Source: Saprospiraceae bacterium (GTDB lineage: Bacteria; Bacteroidota; Bacteroidia; Chitinophagales; Saprospiraceae). Taken from it: a stretch of DNA of 64,000 bases. Position numbers and translations under genes: made by a program. Under the pieces are notes generated by a model. The model did no database searches and was not told where the DNA came from. It saw nothing but the letters and a program-made list of their open reading frames with translations. The stretch covers positions 1 through 64,000 of the forward strand of contig JAHDGF010000002.1 in NCBI GenBank assembly GCA_020627785.1, read 5' to 3'. Shown piece after piece: positions 45,867 to 54,833 of the stretch; positions within the stretch are counted from its first letter, which is position 1, and each line of letters starts with the position of its first letter.

Positions 45867-48596
45867 CTACTTATCCTTTTTTACGTCGTCGATGGCATCA
45901 TTTAAATCGTCGGTCGCTTTTTTCAATTCATCGACAGAATCTTTCTTTTTGGTTTTCTTTTTCTCAACCTTAGGTTTTTGCTTCGAATCTGAAGGTGTTT
46001 CAGAAAATGTAAATCCCTTGGCATCTGTTCCAACATAAATTTTATCACCAGGACCAAATACTCCCGCAAGTAACTCTTTTGATATTGGATTTATCAACTC
46101 GTTCTGAATTACTCTTTTTAAAGGTCTTGCCCCAAACTGTGGTTCATAACCTAGATCAGCTAAAAGATCTAACGCAGAATCCGTAAGTTCTAAACTCATT
46201 TCTTGTTTGCCGAGATTCTTTGTTAGCTTTCGCAAAAGTAGTTTTCCGATTTTCTTAATCTCTTCTTTACTCAACGGCAAGAACATTATCTTATCGTCAA
46301 TCCTATTTAAAAACTCTGGACGAAGTTGTTCTTTCAATAAATCAAATACTTCCAACCTAGTCGTTTCAATAATATCTGCTTTATGAGCATCACCCAGTGC
46401 ATCAAGATCTTCAAAGTTTTCCAATATGGTTTCTGCGCCCATATTAGAGGTCATGATAATGATGGTGTTTTTAAAGTTAGCTTCTCGGCCTTTATTATCG
46501 GTCAATCGGCCATCATCTAAAACTTGCAATAAGATATTAAAGGTATCAGGGTGTGCTTTTTCAATCTCATCCAATAAAACAATAGAATAAGGTCTTCTTC
46601 TTACTGCTTCTGTCAACTGTCCTCCTTCATCATATCCTACATATCCTGGAGGCGCTCCGACAAGCCTACTTACAGAATGTTTCTCTTGATATTCACTCAT
46701 ATCAATTCTAGTAATGGCATTTTTATCATCAAATAAAACCTCTGCTAAGATTTTAGCAAGCTCTGTTTTACCAACTCCTGTAGGACCAAGAAAAATAAAT
46801 GAACCTATCGGTCGGTTAGGATCTCCAAGGCCAGCTCGACTTCTTCTAATGGCATCAGAAACTGCAACTACGGCTTCATGTTGGCCAATTAATCCTTTTC
46901 CTATTTCCGCTTCTAAGTTGAGTAGACGATCCTTGTCACTCTTCATCATTTTTGTTACCGGAATTCCCGTCCATCTTGCAACCACTCCTGCAATATCGTC
47001 TCGAGTTACTTCTTCATTTGTAAATCGTGTTTCTTCAGGTAAATCAGCCAATTTCTTTTCAGCTTCTTTAAGTTCATTTTCTTTAACCTTTAAATCACCA
47101 TATCTAATCTTAGCTACCAATTCAAAATCACTATCTCTTTCTGCTACTTCAGCCGCATGCTCAAGATCTTCAATTTGCTTTTTGATGTTTTGCATATGAT
47201 CAACAATCTTCTTCTCTCCCATCCATGAAGCTTTGATAGAATCAAAACGTTCTCTTGCATTGGCAATTTGCTCATTGATCATTTTTAGCTTCTTAGGATT
47301 GTCTTCTCTTTTAATCGCCTCTCGTTCAATCTCTAATTGACGTAATTTCCGATCAATCTCATCTACCTCCTCAGGCACAGAATCTAATTCTAATCGCATC
47401 TTTGCAGCTGCCTCATCTATCAGATCTATGGCCTTATCCGGCAAAGCTCGGTCTGTGATGTACCGATGCGACAATTCAGCTGCGGCTACAAGTGCTTCAT
47501 CCAGAATGTCAATCTTGTGGTAAACTTCATACTTATCTTGAATTCCTCTCAGAATTGAGATGGTATCCTCAACGCTAGGTTCATCGATATATACTGTTTG
47601 AAATCTTCGAACTAAGGCCTTATCACTTTCAAAGTACTTTTGGTATTCATCAAGAGTTGTTGCACCAATGGTTCTAATCTCACCTCTAGCCAATGCAGGC
47701 TTTAAAATGTTAGCAGCATCCATGGCACCATTACCTCCCCCAGCACCGATTAGGGTATGGATTTCATCTATGAATAATATCACCTCACCATTCGATGTAT
47801 TTACTTCTTTTATTACTGCCTTCAATCGCTCTTCAAATTCCCCCTTATACTTTGCCCCAGCAATCAATGAAGCCATGTCTAAAACAAAGATTTGCTTCGT
47901 TTGCAAATTCTCTGGAACATCTTTATTCACAATTCTCCAAGCAATACCCTCGATGATTGCTGTTTTTCCTACCCCTGCTTCTCCAACAAGAATTGGATTA
48001 TTTTTCTTACGTCTTGACAGTATGTGTAGAATTCTTCTAATCTCCTCGTCACGACCTACAATAGGATCTAATTTTCCTTCCTCTGCTCTTTCATTTAAGT
48101 TAATGGCAAACTTGCTAAGGGAGTTGTATTGATCGTCCGTATGCTGATCGCTCACTTTTCTACCTTTCCTGAGTTCATTAATTGCTGTGGTTAAGGCCTT
48201 AGAGGTGGCTCCCATATCCTTTAAGATTCTTGCCGTGGCATCTGTTCCGGATAAGATTCCTAATATGATTAATTCGAGAGAAATATATTCATCACCAAAT
48301 TCTTTCAACAATTTTTTGGCCTTGGCTAGAGCTTTATTAGAGTCATTGGTCAGAAATTGTTTCTCTGCCCCTTTCACCTTTGGTGTTCTCGCTATTTGCG
48401 TTTGGAGTTTATCAATCAATGGTTTTAGAGAGATATCCATTTTTTCAAATAGAAAGCCTGTTAACTTATCATCCACTTCGATAATGGCCCTTAAAAGGTG
48501 AGCTGCATCTACCTGTTGTTGATCTAAAGCACCAGCCATTTGCTGAGCCTTAAGTATTGCTTCTTGTGATTTTATAGTAAAATTATCGTACGTCAT
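45867..48596 (-). CDS. clpB: ATP-dependent disaggregase ClpB
   Basis: A 909-residue AAA+ chaperone that, with DnaK, resolubilises aggregated protein. Clp N-domain (1-145); NBD1 with Walker A GEAGVGKT (205-212) and Walker B VILFIDEIH; coiled-coil M domain (about 405-525); NBD2 with Walker A GPTGVGKT (604-611) and arginine-finger region; D2 small domain ending near 865. The final ~44 residues are a Lys/Asp-rich tail (KVEKKKTKKK... DDLNDAIDDVKKDK) absent from ordinary ClpB. No ClpP-binding IGF loop is seen. It has its own promoter at 48642-48673. Confidence 0.96.
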   Translation of the reverse strand: MTYDNFTIKSQEAILKAQQMAGALDQQQVDAAHLLRAIIEVDDKLTGFLFEKMDISLKPLIDKLQTQIARTPKVKGAEKQFLTNDSNKALAKAKKLLKEFGDEYISLELIILGILSGTDATARILKDMGATSKALTTAINELRKGRKVSDQHTDDQYNSLSKFAINLNERAEEGKLDPIVGRDEEIRRILHILSRRKKNNPILVGEAGVGKTAIIEGIAWRIVNKDVPENLQTKQIFVLDMASLIAGAKYKGEFEERLKAVIKEVNTSNGEVILFIDEIHTLIGAGGGNGAMDAANILKPALARGEIRTIGATTLDEYQKYFESDKALVRRFQTVYIDEPSVEDTISILRGIQDKYEVYHKIDILDEALVAAAELSHRYITDRALPDKAIDLIDEAAAKMRLELDSVPEEVDEIDRKLRQLEIEREAIKREDNPKKLKMINEQIANARERFDSIKASWMGEKKIVDHMQNIKKQIEDLEHAAEVAERDSDFELVAKIRYGDLKVKENELKEAEKKLADLPEETRFTNEEVTRDDIAGVVARWTGIPVTKMMKSDKDRLLNLEAEIGKGLIGQHEAVVAVSDAIRRSRAGLGDPNRPIGSFIFLGPTGVGKTELAKILAEVLFDDKNAITRIDMSEYQEKHSVSRLVGAPPGYVGYDEGGQLTEAVRRRPYSIVLLDEIEKAHPDTFNILLQVLDDGRLTDNKGREANFKNTIIIMTSNMGAETILENFEDLDALGDAHKADIIETTRLEVFDLLKEQLRPEFLNRIDDKIMFLPLSKEEIKKIGKLLLRKLTKNLGKQEMSLELTDSALDLLADLGYEPQFGARPLKRVIQNELINPISKELLAGVFGPGDKIYVGTDAKGFTFSETPSDSKQKPKVEKKKTKKKDSVDELKKATDDLNDAIDDVKKDK

Positions 48597-48641
48597 GCCT
48601 TAATATATTTCTGTCTACAAGATAGTCATCAAATCTTTGAC

Positions 48642-48673
48642 CAAACTTAAAAAGCTAGATAATCAAGGTCAAA
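48642..48673 (-). promoter_or_regulatory. Bacteroidota-type promoter of clpB
   Basis: Read on the minus strand: TTTG (48673-48670), a 20-nt spacer, then TAAGTTTG (48649-48642). It predicts a start site near 48636 and a 40-nt leader. No extra heat-shock repeat (CIRCE-like) is visible nearby. Confidence 0.62.
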
Positions 48674-48719
48674 GAGGCATATTCATAGAGCAATCGTAGT
48701 CAAATTGTCAGTAAATCAC

Positions 48720-50201
48720 TCATCTTTTAAGTTCTCCTAATAAGCTTCTATTTGTGTAAACGAGAAATGAGAAAAAGGCTAATAGAATGCTTCCTTTTAA
48801 AAGGACTAAAAGAATGGTAGATAAGTTCAATCCTACAATCCATTGATTAAGAAGAATGAGTAGTATTACCAATATTAACCACACTGCTAGTTTCTTAAAA
48901 TCATATCGAATAGGATAATGCTTCTTGCCCCAAATTAATGCCAAAGCAACCATAGAAGTGTAACAAGCTAAAGCAGCCCAAGCCGAACCAGCATAACCAT
49001 AGACTGGGATGCAATAATAACTTATCAATACTGTGATTAGTACTCCGAATAAACTAATGTAGCTTCCATAAATGGTCTTGTCTGATAGCTTGTACCAAAT
49101 AGAAACATTGTAATATAAGCCCAACATAAAATACGCAAGCAATAGAATAGGGACAAGGTAGATGGCTGCTCTATAGTTTTCACCAACGACGTAGGCAATG
49201 ATTTCAAGATTGTAGATGAGTAAAATCATCATTGCGACAGCACAGATTGAATATAAACTTAGAACTTTTGCATAAATATCCTTATCGTTTTTTCGACTGG
49301 CATTACGGAAGAAAAAGGGTTCCGCTGCATAGTTAAATGCTGAATTAAACATAATTAATAAGGCTGCTAAACGCATAGCAGCGCCATATACTCCAACCTC
49401 AGCAATATTATCATCCATAGAACCAGACAGGAAGAACTGTTGGAACTGAGCAGAAAAGTATTGATTAATACTGCTGGCTACACCTACAATAATTAGTGGC
49501 AGAGAATAAACAACCATTTTTTTCCAAAGCGTCCAATCAACTGAAAATTTAATGCCTTTTAGGTTGGTGCATAGAAGAATGAACATAATTATACTTGCCA
49601 ATAAATTAGCAATAAAAACATAATCAACTAGCTGTCCCCACGCAGGAAATAATTGTTGAACCCAACCATCTTCACCTTGTCTAGGATGATAAAATTCGAA
49701 AAAATAAAAAAGCAAAATTATCGTAAGAATTATATTTCCTACCTTATAAATGGCAAAACTTTTTGCTTTATTCTCTAATCTAAATTTGCCGTAAGGTAAA
49801 AGAGATAAAACATCAAATCCAAGGATGATTGCAAACCATTTAAAGAGGTGTGGGTATTCAGAAAGAGACAAAGTAGAACTAATGGCATCTGAAAAAAGAA
49901 TGATTCCTCCGACACAAAATGTGGTTGTAAAGATTAGAGGAAAGAATGCGGTTGAAAAAGTCTTTTCTAAGTTTCCTTTTCCACTTCCAAACCTAAAAAA
50001 AGCGGTATCAATTCGATAAGAAAGTAATACGATAATCACTGTAGCATAGCTATACATTAATGTATATAGACCATACTCGTAGGAGTCTTTTAAGGTGTAA
50101 GTCAAATAACTACTTAGTATCAAAAAGTATAATACTCTTGATAGCATATGACTCACTCCATATATAATTGTCTGTCCGGCAAATTGCCTGATCAAGGACA
50201 T
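48720..50201 (-). CDS. Polysaccharide flippase-family membrane protein (Wzx/MATE-like)
   Basis: A 493-residue protein with about 13-14 TM helices and the opening FAGQTIIYGVSHMLSRVLYFLI typical of Wzx/polysaccharide transporters of the MOP superfamily. YRIDTAFFRFG, EVGVYGAAMRLAALLIMFNSAFNYAAEPFFFRN and a charged TM pattern follow. It would flip lipid-linked oligosaccharides across the inner membrane, complementing the glycosyltransferases at 5-15 kb and the Wzy_C protein at 23336. No adjacent glycan genes, and no clear promoter recognised. Confidence 0.85.
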   Translation of the reverse strand: MSLIRQFAGQTIIYGVSHMLSRVLYFLILSSYLTYTLKDSYEYGLYTLMYSYATVIIVLLSYRIDTAFFRFGSGKGNLEKTFSTAFFPLIFTTTFCVGGIILFSDAISSTLSLSEYPHLFKWFAIILGFDVLSLLPYGKFRLENKAKSFAIYKVGNIILTIILLFYFFEFYHPRQGEDGWVQQLFPAWGQLVDYVFIANLLASIIMFILLCTNLKGIKFSVDWTLWKKMVVYSLPLIIVGVASSINQYFSAQFQQFFLSGSMDDNIAEVGVYGAAMRLAALLIMFNSAFNYAAEPFFFRNASRKNDKDIYAKVLSLYSICAVAMMILLIYNLEIIAYVVGENYRAAIYLVPILLLAYFMLGLYYNVSIWYKLSDKTIYGSYISLFGVLITVLISYYCIPVYGYAGSAWAALACYTSMVALALIWGKKHYPIRYDFKKLAVWLILVILLILLNQWIVGLNLSTILLVLLKGSILLAFFSFLVYTNRSLLGELKR

Positions 50202-50322
50202 CTATTAGGTTTTGAATTTACAGATGACAAATTATGGTAATTATGTTGTTTCACCGCATGTAAATAATGATATTAGTTTTTTTGCTTCTCAAATCATACT
50301 TTCGTAAAAAAAATTCAGGATA

Positions 50323-51372
50323 ATGATAAATGTAGAGTTATTGAGCCAATGTTGTAAAATACCTGGTGCGCCAGGATTTGAGCAACCGATCAGAGAATTC
50401 ATCATAGATCAATTGGATGGTCTTGTGGATGAAATATCCTTAGACCCAATGGGTAGTATCATTGCTGTCAAAAAAGGTTCTGAAGATCAGAGGGTCATGA
50501 TCGCGGCTCACATGGATGAAATTGGGTTCATTGCTACTCATGTTGATGAAGATGGATTTGTACGATTTCATACCCTAGGTGGATTTGATCCTAAGACCTT
50601 AACTGCACAAAGGGTCATTATTCATGGAAAGAAAGATATTATAGGTGTAATGGGGTGTAAACCTATTCATATCATGACTCCTGAAGAACGTGGTAAAGCT
50701 TTAAAAACTACAGATTACTTTATAGATACTGGATTGCCTGTAAATGAGGTGAAAAAGATTGTAGAAGTTGGATCTCCCATAACAAGAGAACGAGAATTGA
50801 TTGAAATGGGTGATATGGTTAATGCTAAATCTCTGGATAACAGAGTTTCCGTATTTATCCTATTAGAAACTTTAAGGGCCTTGAAATCTAAGAAAGTTCC
50901 TTACGACATCTATGCTGTATTCACTGTTCAAGAAGAAATTGGATTAAGAGGAGCAATTGCTGCATCTTCAGGTATTGACCCAGATTATGCAATCAACCTC
51001 GATGTTACACTTGCCAATGACATGCCTGGCGCCGCACCTCATGAAAGAGTTACTGACATGGGTAAAGGAACCGCAATTAAGATTCTTGACGGAATGACTG
51101 TCTGCGATTACAGAATGGTTAGATTCATGAAAGAAGTAGCGACTAAAAATAAAATTGCACATCAAATGGAATTACTTCCTGCTGGTGGTACGGATACCGC
51201 AGGAATGCAAAGGCATTCAAATGGTGGTTCGATCGCAGGAGGTATATCTATCCCATGCAGATATTTACACCAAGTAATCGAAATGGTTAATAAGAAAGAT
51301 GTAAAAGCTTCAATTGATTTATTGAAGAATTGTCTACTTCAGATTAATAAGTATAATTGGGATTTTAGATAG
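50323..51372 (+). CDS. M42-family aminopeptidase
   Basis: A 349-residue cytoplasmic metallopeptidase of the TET/glutamyl aminopeptidase type that trims N-terminal residues from peptides. Two-metal ligands are visible: His63 (AAHMDEIGF), Asp172 (SLDNRVS), Glu204-Glu205 (VQEEIG), Asp227 (INLDVTL) and a C-terminal His in RYLHQVIEM. GGTDTAGMQ carries the substrate-contact region. Length and motif order match standard M42 enzymes. Earlier endoglucanase annotations of this family are misleading. It converges on the next gene with a 6-nt gap. Confidence 0.93.
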   Translation: MINVELLSQCCKIPGAPGFEQPIREFIIDQLDGLVDEISLDPMGSIIAVKKGSEDQRVMIAAHMDEIGFIATHVDEDGFVRFHTLGGFDPKTLTAQRVIIHGKKDIIGVMGCKPIHIMTPEERGKALKTTDYFIDTGLPVNEVKKIVEVGSPITRERELIEMGDMVNAKSLDNRVSVFILLETLRALKSKKVPYDIYAVFTVQEEIGLRGAIAASSGIDPDYAINLDVTLANDMPGAAPHERVTDMGKGTAIKILDGMTVCDYRMVRFMKEVATKNKIAHQMELLPAGGTDTAGMQRHSNGGSIAGGISIPCRYLHQVIEMVNKKDVKASIDLLKNCLLQINKYNWDFR

Positions 51373-51378
51373 AGTATA

Positions 51379-51891
51379 TTACTCTTCTATTGACTCCATT
51401 GGCTTTAATTCTGGCCAGCCCATTTCAGAGTTATAATTTGGAATGAAAGTTTTTATACTCTCTTGATCTTGTCTATCTAAGGAGACAAACTTCCAAATTT
51501 TACCATTACTACTTGAAGATGCGAGGATTGTAGTCTCAGATTTATACTTTTTGCCTTGTAGTTCTAACATATAGAAGATAGGCACAAAGCATAAAGCTTC
51601 TCTACCTGCTTCATATACTTGACCAGGGGTACCAACTTCACCTCCTAGAACATTAAACCCCATGGCTTCTAAAGAGCCTCGATCGTTTTCTAAGTCTTGT
51701 GCTACAAAGGTTTTTCCACCACTTAAAGAAAGAATATTGGGATGTGTTAAATCGGCCATAGACTCATATTCTCCATTCAAATATGCATCCATATATTCTT
51801 TTGCACTTTCAACTATCGTTGAAGTATCAATCTGCCCAAAGGTCGTTGAAGTTGTAAAAACAAATAAAGCTAATAAGAGTAGATTTTTCAT
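51379..51891 (-). CDS. Small secreted protein, NTF2-like
   Basis: A 170-residue protein with a signal peptide (MKNLLLLALFVFTTSTTFGQ). The mature start TIVESAKEYMDAYLNGEYESMADLTHPNIL and the later beta-rich part (YMLELQGKKYKSETTILASSSSNGKIWKFVSL) look like an NTF2/SnoaL-type alpha+beta barrel, which can be a binding or enzymatic scaffold. No catalytic residues are evident and the family is not recognised, so function is open. It lies downstream of the two Skp genes but is separated by their terminator. Confidence 0.65.
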   Translation of the reverse strand: MKNLLLLALFVFTTSTTFGQIDTSTIVESAKEYMDAYLNGEYESMADLTHPNILSLSGGKTFVAQDLENDRGSLEAMGFNVLGGEVGTPGQVYEAGREALCFVPIFYMLELQGKKYKSETTILASSSSNGKIWKFVSLDRQDQESIKTFIPNYNSEMGWPELKPMESIEE

Positions 51892-51910
51892 GCTATATCT
51901 TTAAAAATGA

Positions 51911-51935
51911 AAAAGCCGACCACTTGGCCGGCTTT
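51911..51935 (-). terminator. Rho-independent terminator of the skp pair
   Basis: On the minus strand AAAGCCGGCC pairs with GGTCGGCTTT (one G-U) around a short loop, followed by T-rich sequence. It sits 15 nt past the stop at 51950 and before the next gene's start. Confidence 0.85.
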
Positions 51936-51949
51936 GAATGTATATTTTA

Positions 51950-52459
51950 TTACAGACCAAGTTTTGATTTCACTTGGGCACTTACATCAGTATTTGAATC
52001 AGCATATAAAACAAATCCAGTGGCATAATCAAAAATGAAAGTATAACCACCTTCTGCAGCAACATCATCTATTGCCTTTTGAATTCTTTCCCTAATTGGA
52101 GCCAAAAGAGTCTCATTCTTTTCCATGATCTTTTGCTGGCTACTTTGTTCAAAAGCCATAAGCTTGGTTTCTTCCTCCTTTAACTTTGCAGCCTCTGTTT
52201 CCAATTGTTTAGGTGAGATATCTCCACTTGCTTGCTTCGCCTCCAAATCTTGATATTTCGTCTGTAGTCTCTGAAGCATATCTTGACCTTGCTTCGCTAG
52301 TTGCTGCTGAAAAGTTTCAAGGTTTGAGGTAGCTTCTTTTACTTCTGGAATTTCTTGAATTAATTCCTGTGAATTAATGTAACCAAATTTCTGTGCATTT
52401 ACATTTAATGCTAAAAAACAGAAAATTGCTATCGTTGTTGATTGGATAAATTTCTTCAT
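51950..52459 (-). CDS. OmpH/Skp-family periplasmic chaperone (second copy)
   Basis: A 169-residue periplasmic chaperone that holds outer-membrane proteins on their way to Bam. Signal peptide (1-22), then FGYINSQELIQEIPEVKEA (the Skp beta start), a long coiled coil rich in Gln/Lys/Glu (about 45-125), and the returning GGYTFIFDYATGFVLYADSNTDVS body strand. It is paralogous to the gene 29 nt upstream and shares its transcript. Confidence 0.9.
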   Translation of the reverse strand: MKKFIQSTTIAIFCFLALNVNAQKFGYINSQELIQEIPEVKEATSNLETFQQQLAKQGQDMLQRLQTKYQDLEAKQASGDISPKQLETEAAKLKEEETKLMAFEQSSQQKIMEKNETLLAPIRERIQKAIDDVAAEGGYTFIFDYATGFVLYADSNTDVSAQVKSKLGL

Positions 52460-52488
52460 TGTTTATAAATCAGTTTCTAAAAAATGTA

Positions 52489-53001
52489 TTACTTAATGTC
52501 TAATCTTCTTTTTATTTCTTCTGTCTTGTTATACTCACCGCTTGTGTAAAGTATTCCTGCAGAACTGCTCTTATCTAGGATCAAATCTAGCCCCTTTTCT
52601 GCTGCATATTCTTCTATAGCAGCAAACACCATATCTTGCACAGGGCTCACCAACTCTTGTCTTTTTCTAAATAAATCACCTTCAGGGCCAAATCTTCTTT
52701 TCTGCAACTCTCTTACTGCCTTTTCTTTTTCTACTATTTCATCTTCCTTTTGACGTCTTGCTTCGTCACTTAAAAGTACTTGTTCCGCCTGGTACTTATT
52801 GTACATACTTTTGATCTTATCATATTCTTGAGCTACTTCTTGTTGCCATTCAGCTGCTACTTTATCAATCTCCTTCTGCGCATTAGAATATTGAGTCATG
52901 TTTGTCAATATATCGTTAACATCCACAATAGCCACTCTTTGAGAAAATGTAGTTGTCAATGCTGCGAAGACTAACAATACTACGGTGCTTAACTTTTTCA
53001 T
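52489..53001 (-). CDS. OmpH/Skp-family periplasmic chaperone (first copy)
   Basis: A 170-residue Skp homologue: signal peptide (1-20), VAIVDVNDILTNMTQYSNAQKEID, coiled-coil arms (about 45-115, with KYQAEQVLLSDEARRQKEDEIVEKEKAVREL) and GLDLILDKSSSAGILYTS as the closing body strand. Tandem Skp paralogues are common in Bacteroidota, usually next to bamA; here BamA is not in the window. A -7 element at 53065-53072 precedes it. Confidence 0.9.
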   Translation of the reverse strand: MKKLSTVVLLVFAALTTTFSQRVAIVDVNDILTNMTQYSNAQKEIDKVAAEWQQEVAQEYDKIKSMYNKYQAEQVLLSDEARRQKEDEIVEKEKAVRELQKRRFGPEGDLFRKRQELVSPVQDMVFAAIEEYAAEKGLDLILDKSSSAGILYTSGEYNKTEEIKRRLDIK

Positions 53002-53064
53002 ATTACTTTTATTTTAATCAATAATAAGATCAAACTTCTTCAAAGCCATCTTATTTGGTGGAAC

Positions 53065-53072
53065 CAAAAATA
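53065..53072 (-). promoter_or_regulatory. Candidate -7 element (TATTTTTG) for the skp pair
   Basis: Exact TAnnTTTG on the minus strand, 64 nt upstream of the first Skp start. No TTTG at the expected -33 distance. Confidence 0.38.
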
Positions 53073-53135
53073 CAGCTTTTAATCATAAGACTTTTTTTTG
53101 AACGAAAAAGTTCACCCTGTCGTATTTTATCAATT

Positions 53136-53154
53136 GTTATACGAACAGTATAAC
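53136..53154 (+). repeat. Perfect inverted repeat GTTATAC-N5-GTATAAC
   Basis: 7-bp arms and a 5-nt spacer in the skp/hutH divergent region. The shape and length are those of a dimeric regulator site; no T-run follows. Confidence 0.4.
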
Positions 53155-53307
53155 CCACTGAAAAACAATAACTTAACACACATATTGTCATTATTTTACT
53201 TATAGAATTTAACCCTTGTTTAACCCTATAAAAGTTATTCTTAACGCTTGAAGGTTCATTTCCACTAGAAAATGAAAAAGTGTACTTTGGTATTCTAATT
53301 AATTCAA

Positions 53308-54804
53308 ATGAAAGGAGAGGGTTTAGTAATATCTGAAGATCACCATAGTCTAGAGGATTTCTGGGAACACATCCAGGCGAATGATTCTATAAAAATCTCC
53401 TCTAGTCTTCAAACACGCGTAACCAAAAACAGAGCTTATCTAGAAGAGAGACTATCAAGCAAAAAAGAAGCATTATACGGAATAAATACAGGTTTTGGTT
53501 CTCTATGCAATGTAGAAATTCCCCAAAAAGACCTTTCCCAGTTACAACATAACTTGGTTGTTTCTCATGCTTGTGGGCTTGGAGATCTTGTGCCTTTAGA
53601 AGTTGTGAAGTTGATCGTCAGCCTTAAAATTAATAATCTAAGTCAAGGATACTCTGGCGTTAGATTGGAACTTATAAAGAAACTGATAGAACTTTTCAAT
53701 GCTGATGTTTACCCAGTTATTTATCAATTAGGTTCCTTAGGAGCTTCTGGAGATTTAGCTCCTTTAGCGCATATGAGTTTACCATTACTTGGTATTGGTG
53801 AGGTGCATTACAAAGGTAAAATACAATCAGCAAAAGAAGTTTTAGCAAGACTAAATATTAATCCTATTGAGTTGTCATTTAAAGAAGGCTTAGCACTTTT
53901 AAATGGAACTCAATTTTCCTTAGCTTATGGCATACATTCCATCGTACATTCTCGGAGAATAATTTCCCTGGCTAATAAAATTGCTGCGCTTTCTTTAATT
54001 GCATTTGGCTGTAAAACTGATCCATTCCATCCTTCCTTGCAGAGAATTAGAAAACATGAAGGTCAAATTACAGTGGCAAGGGAAATCTTTGAACTACTTG
54101 AAGAATCAAAATCTGAAAAAGGAAAGTATAGCGTCCAAGATCCATATTCCTTTAGATGCATACCACAGGTGCATGGCGCAAGCCTAATGGCCATAGAACA
54201 TGCAGCAGATATTTTTGAAAATGAAATGAATGCGGTAACCGATAATCCAAATGTATTGGACCAAGAAGATTTGGTTTTAATTGGTGGCAATTTTCATGCA
54301 CAGGTTTTGGCACTTCCTCTAGATTATTTAGCGATTGCCCTTTCTGAACTAGGAAGTATTTCCGAAAGAAGATCTTTCCAGTTAATCAATGGCGATCGAG
54401 AACTTCCAAGCTACCTTGCAGAAGACCCTGGCCTAGATTCAGGATTTATGATATGTCAATATACCGCAGCATCAATAGCTAGTCAAAACAAACAATTCTG
54501 TACACCCGCTTCTATAGATTCAATTGTTTCAAGTAAAGGACAAGAGGACCATGTAAGCATGGCTGCAAATGCGGGAACCAAATTGTACAAAGTCGTTGAA
54601 AATGTATACCGACTTTTGGCTATTGAATGGATGATAAGTTGTCAGGCTTTAGAGTTTAGAGAAAACATCCAATTGTGTCCTGCACTTGATAACATGTACA
54701 AGAATTACAGAAATATAATTCCACCTTTGAAGGAAGATAGATACCTTTCTCCAGATATAACAAAGACTATAAAATTTTTAAAATCCATCGATATAGGTCA
54801 CTAA
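53308..54804 (+). CDS. hutH: Histidine ammonia-lyase
   Basis: Removes ammonia from L-histidine to give urocanate. The 498-residue protein contains the MIO-cofactor triad Ala146-Ser147-Gly148 in LGSLGASGDLAPLAH, catalytic Tyr57 (ALYGINTGFG) and Ser86-His87 in VVSHACGLG, the selectivity pair typical of histidine-specific members rather than Tyr/Phe lyases. NGTQFSLAYG, DPYSFRCIPQVHGA and NFHAQVLALPLDYLA are further conserved blocks. hutU and hutI are not nearby. Its 3' end probably overlaps the start of the next gene. Confidence 0.94.
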   Translation: MKGEGLVISEDHHSLEDFWEHIQANDSIKISSSLQTRVTKNRAYLEERLSSKKEALYGINTGFGSLCNVEIPQKDLSQLQHNLVVSHACGLGDLVPLEVVKLIVSLKINNLSQGYSGVRLELIKKLIELFNADVYPVIYQLGSLGASGDLAPLAHMSLPLLGIGEVHYKGKIQSAKEVLARLNINPIELSFKEGLALLNGTQFSLAYGIHSIVHSRRIISLANKIAALSLIAFGCKTDPFHPSLQRIRKHEGQITVAREIFELLEESKSEKGKYSVQDPYSFRCIPQVHGASLMAIEHAADIFENEMNAVTDNPNVLDQEDLVLIGGNFHAQVLALPLDYLAIALSELGSISERRSFQLINGDRELPSYLAEDPGLDSGFMICQYTAASIASQNKQFCTPASIDSIVSSKGQEDHVSMAANAGTKLYKVVENVYRLLAIEWMISCQALEFRENIQLCPALDNMYKNYRNIIPPLKEDRYLSPDITKTIKFLKSIDIGH

Positions 54805-54833
54805 GCTTAGCCCTAATTTTAGGCTGCCTTTTT

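Larger units (their letters stand above)
53002..53307. other. Divergent intergenic region between skp pair and hutH
   Basis: 306 nt without a credible gene. It holds a candidate minus-strand -7 box (53065-53072), a perfect inverted repeat (53136-53154) and a 9-bp direct repeat (TTTAACCCT at 53208 and 53219). The rest is AT-rich sequence with no recognised element. A nine-codon frame at 53272-53298 looks accidental. Confidence 0.6.

Noticed and set aside
46714-48501. Long antisense open frames (46714-47199, 47668-48132, 48187-48501) opposite clpB
   Set aside because: They mirror the strong codon pattern of clpB, have no start context or homology signals, and the clpB frame is unambiguous.
51371-51385. 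AGAGTA-TAT-TACTCT inverted repeat at the M42 stop as a bidirectional terminator
   Set aside because: Only 6-bp arms, low GC and no T-run on either strand.
53272-53298. Nine-codon frame (MKKCTLVF) just before hutH as a leader peptide
   Set aside because: No attenuator hairpins or histidine codons follow, so it is more likely chance.
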